Assembly: GCA_002716385.1 (NCBI GenBank)
Contig: PBAX01000021.1
Location: 1-64,000, forward strand
Source of the DNA: Phycisphaerae bacterium
Lineage (GTDB): Bacteria; Planctomycetota; Phycisphaerae; Phycisphaerales; SM1A02
DNA: 64,000 bases
Direction: 5' to 3'
A program made the position numbers and the translations under genes. Positions 63,201 through 64,000 of the stretch are shown one piece after another; position 1 is the first letter of the stretch, and the number at the start of each line of letters is the position of its first letter. Under the pieces are notes generated by a model. The model saw nothing but the letters and a program-made list of their open reading frames with translations, did no database searches and was not told the origin of the DNA.

Positions 63201-64000
63201 CATAATCCAACGAGACGTCGTCGAACCGGTCCTTCCACGAGTCGCGGATTTCACCGCTGGTGAGCGCCATCAGAAGGGCCATGGGCAGTCGATTGCCGAA
63301 GGAAATACCCTGATAGGCGTTTTCCGGAGGCAGTGTGTCGGCAACGATCTGAAGTCTAGGGACGGGTCTTTCCCACTCCCTCAGATCGATCTTCTCACGC
63401 GACTGCTCGAAGTAGTCCCGCCAGGTCCCCTTATCGGCGCCATTTCCGATACCCGACGGCGTCCAGCCTCCCGACAAATTGACCATCGTTCGCAGGTCGA
63501 GCTGCTCCAGTATGTCACGGGCATAGGGAACGAACCGCGGGAAACCCTCGTCGGCTATCCCGTCACTGTCCACGTCGAGGAGCTCGTCTAGATTCGGAAT
63601 CTCCTGATAGAACCCGGTGCGGCGGATCGAATCAGCGAGACTGACCCGGCCAAATCGATTCTCCGGCCAGAGCCAGGGAGGCATCGTGTCGTTTCTGGTG
63701 CTGTTGAAGAACGTCAGCTTACGACGGTTGTCCGCCACCAGCTGCCGATTGTCCAGCTGTTCGCCCAATGGGGAGATCTCCTCGCGATCCTGCCCCGCCC
63801 GAAGGAAGGCCGGCTCTATTCCACCACCGGCATAAGGGCTTTCCGACCAGGGCTGCTGGATGGGCTGCTCGAAACGGCCGTACAGCCAGGTGAGATTGTT
63901 GCCCTCATAGGCCCTCAGCTCGAGCTCCTCGCTGATGCCCATCGGCGTGAAGAAACCGCCCGGATCGAACGGATTGAGGCCGGCCTTCTGGAAGTAGAAC
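57271..64000 (-). CDS. Giant GspK-like exported protein (5' end outside window)
   Basis: The frame is open from the right edge to a stop at 57271, more than 2,240 residues; the first in-frame Met inside the window is at 63942 but preceding codons (FYFQKAGLNPFDPGGFFTP) clearly belong to the gene. No catalytic motif was found. At about 58455-58510 is LVNINTASLEVLRTLPHM, the helix-hairpin-helix signature of GspK/ComEA-type pseudopilin or DNA-binding domains. At 62430-62740 lies a ten-cysteine segment (ACFEP, GACCY, TCKEW, GCEDLDC). DxDxDG loops recur. Likely a large secreted or pilus-associated protein; function inferred only from this. Confidence 0.7.
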   Translation of the reverse strand, partial: FYFQKAGLNPFDPGGFFTPMGISEELELRAYEGNNLTWLYGRFEQPIQQPWSESPYAGGGIEPAFLRAGQDREEISPLGEQLDNRQLVADNRRKLTFFNSTRNDTMPPWLWPENRFGRVSLADSIRRTGFYQEIPNLDELLDVDSDGIADEGFPRFVPYARDILEQLDLRTMVNLSGGWTPSGIGNGADKGTWRDYFEQSREKIDLREWERPVPRLQIVADTLPPENAYQGISFGNRLPMALLMALTSGEIRDSWKDRFDDVSLDYASLAPRETGQGGGVIVRSNPPDSDLSTSLDDPRGYSGDVNFEEARQTAAMLAANIQAWRDPDSNSPIYTMAWKDSDDQSRGQFGAVALPRLDGWELNNDVNDPGYDANYGDWRPAVEDMFIDAHDDGQDPLRNGILVDEDDLYDSIYQPFDRSSLAGACFEPTSDPNEPYNCLGNYSIADCQAFGSAAQFFPGLDCTYVLDVRAYGACCYAPAENNNVLTCKEWQSAQSGAPMNFRVCVEKGGRWIPEIGCEDLDCSQYESVAVLPLNMESPYLGDDFDGLGYPRLYDAYAGNLADPYRNASTAGDASNSGNWVNASDGGYSAAELNTREVVRNVRALGMEPQPFITEAFVTHVLRPTRIPNAGISAGDDTPGFLLGGYEGKSIPTQGANAPSCAQGVWSDANPMWLLVEGSTRAPDPTKAYSGNLGLLDDQTDPGYESPVGSGYLPTPPPADTVAVVQIANPYDVPIPLFDRVGDRWLPRYKIRLFGQEFPLSPSIDPQYEGRVSSLRGLIDAGANADDINAGLLSNYMVNSGTDHGLVLPPATHDRPYTLTIVSVPAAREDDFDPNRKRWSFFMEDGNQNIRGELDQWLDFLDLGLDSGILNNPTDGMLPEQTFQFEGEEYTVGPTDLIWVIRPAFDPENDGYFRPGDLADDWSWEENNDVRELWATNRLFYDGVTDPWTTFPGSDALSAPYGMLVTDEAGEHVPDIHGSRSFLEPVLSGGNNTVYRPKHAAVELVKVDRLDIDGNLSYNTSLRNQSIQLPSGEGYEYLFEYGDEPVNPNNGAFSLLFDNTNGGYPAQEIVIDRTLQQRDDGTWHDPLMEATIGMEWGGTYPAPGSSTTPGFDPSSLLAGSLVTERIGTLEDVPGAWGPWVEYDSTTDLADIWQEEGLDGKTTEGPFQEDDSDRLMNPVLWKSDSNLFPSPQIGQDWSLLSGFTLGGGNAPNCPSEAEYQADYPEWLSTSAYRNGKAQSARFALWARYARPWGLDPDWPRLDDEIFHKEIGTPGGTPLEILTESGARRAPYEINSVLMEIPQRQMEYAAPRYVLGRGSVTRSHSHSWFERNSNEQLSVNDAPGDPQESIPSPLEHIEDPAIPLVDAGYREAARRLGGEKAAARYAEQRWPILQAQGDNQFVDADGNLIDVYIRDCNDDSDELQNYYASLPVNSGEYPSAKDHREACGAGSASLGHYEHFEMDSSISGYGNPGDFIDPDGVFYTAGAGELGGHYAGPLRRFPWITRNARMPRYIPDRFTPRSRFHVFYRNRKPTAFDMMVDENSAGYGDFNRWSFPDKGVYAVDELPAFDSPNGSFIYDKDSDGGYRYDENHLAPFSFQMNHKNGNFEQVGEVLNVWTHAHLISQPYRDFEYPGQPEFIPRPDPRVQAETIRTFSESLARELDETIRAARGPISYKVQSLIANESSGGIGSNPREDRYRYLYRPLMRDALRRVGRLEVSPNAYGRQQLVGEPVRDLASQGSLQSLELLQPWVLANTDLSHLEPIQPAGQRVLDLFVCDGPGIYDIFDNESYDGGTFVENSPDGIIDPENAYQEFTARDPSFMNAYGFSGKGTPGLVNINTASLEVLRTLPHMYRMVHGTSDSSGVSGFDVLDGTNRNPRVAVPEAMIQYRDMLGVQPVEGGVPNRSAPFVGGKEVVLQSNFQPGLDSSQDGSVQPFEYGINPGFDLGPSYSMRGSHTPVSHLGESLRFDTANLTYPYFDRTDAGYDSLNDWTYASDGIATGSGVRGFQGIGELFQLQSPGYRGNPLHTGLFNVPLENIEEEDLLEEDVKGLQGDRVDPNAWSIEFAAKRPFMFSREQRSAFEGYVDPTYIDEYVSSPLGDSRDFYVSNQFKFTDIGAAISTDTSTIRDTRGPNVQYLHGKPHTWMGISDARLQERLLSGDMVAGDAEEANLLFSGLSNMITTRSDMFTVHFRVRTFKPNPDTGVWDATDPDAIVDDSRYVMLVDRSEVEKPGDQPKIVYVEKIDN

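Overview
The window is gene-dense, GC-rich bacterial chromosome with about 51 protein genes, one tRNA and no CRISPR array, insertion sequence, prophage or rRNA. The content points to a planctomycete-like organism, probably near the Phycisphaerae. Supporting features are a menaquinone gene of the futalosine type (mqnD), a PVC-type haem-binding dehydrogenase with HEAT-like repeats and a CxxCH site, TPR-sulfotransferase and YdjY-type secreted proteins, a GltX with a long insertion after KMSKR, and an enormous GspK-like protein. This placement is inference from gene content, not from a marker phylogeny.

Layout. 1-10,658: minus-strand genes for a conserved hypothetical, gltX, pssA, two secreted/lipoproteins, a LOG-family protein and a 1,372-residue AsmA-like protein. 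10,713-18,066: an SDR, trpE, an orphan ABC ATPase, ruvC, a YdjY lipoprotein, a two-domain PTPS homologue, a TPR-cyclophilin protein and a tandem-ACT protein. 18,148-22,543: an acyl-CoA ligase translationally coupled to mqnD, a SPOR lipoprotein and a class V aminotransferase. 22,544-24,742: a 665-base gene-free stretch rich in inverted repeats, then lexA and convergent dprA. 24,840-33,226: a small membrane protein, the PVC dehydrogenase, a kinase-phospholyase fusion, a phosphatase-cytochrome fusion, a cysteine-rich MerC protein and an NTF2-like lipoprotein. 33,480-36,727: initiator tRNA, TPR-sulfotransferase and hutF. 36,724-44,208: an ArgE-like hydrolase, an S9 peptidase coupled to BtpA, kbl with an SDR-type threonine dehydrogenase, and an RlmN homologue. 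44,226-50,573: two tandem secreted paralogues, YpdA, YraN, a PpiC-type lipoprotein and a DUF1844 protein. 50,600-57,157: a membrane protein, an FkbM methyltransferase, hemW, an FHA protein, a tiny zinc-ribbon protein, purA and uppS. 57,271-64,000: a >2,240-residue protein that runs off the right edge.

Several neighbours make biochemical sense together: kbl with tdh (threonine to glycine), hutF with an M20 hydrolase, and lexA with dprA (DNA damage and DNA uptake). Many pairs overlap by ATGA or GTGA, which suggests translational coupling.

The most interesting signals are: (1) at least eight genes with a -10-like hexamer placed 6-7 bases before the start codon and no ribosome-binding site, which suggests widespread leaderless transcription; (2) a possible structured RNA upstream of lexA; and (3) several unusual fusions or duplications (hydroxylysine-kinase-like/phospholyase, Cys-phosphatase/cytochrome c, tandem PTPS with a dead first half, TPR/degenerate cyclophilin, MerC with a repeated cysteine insert).
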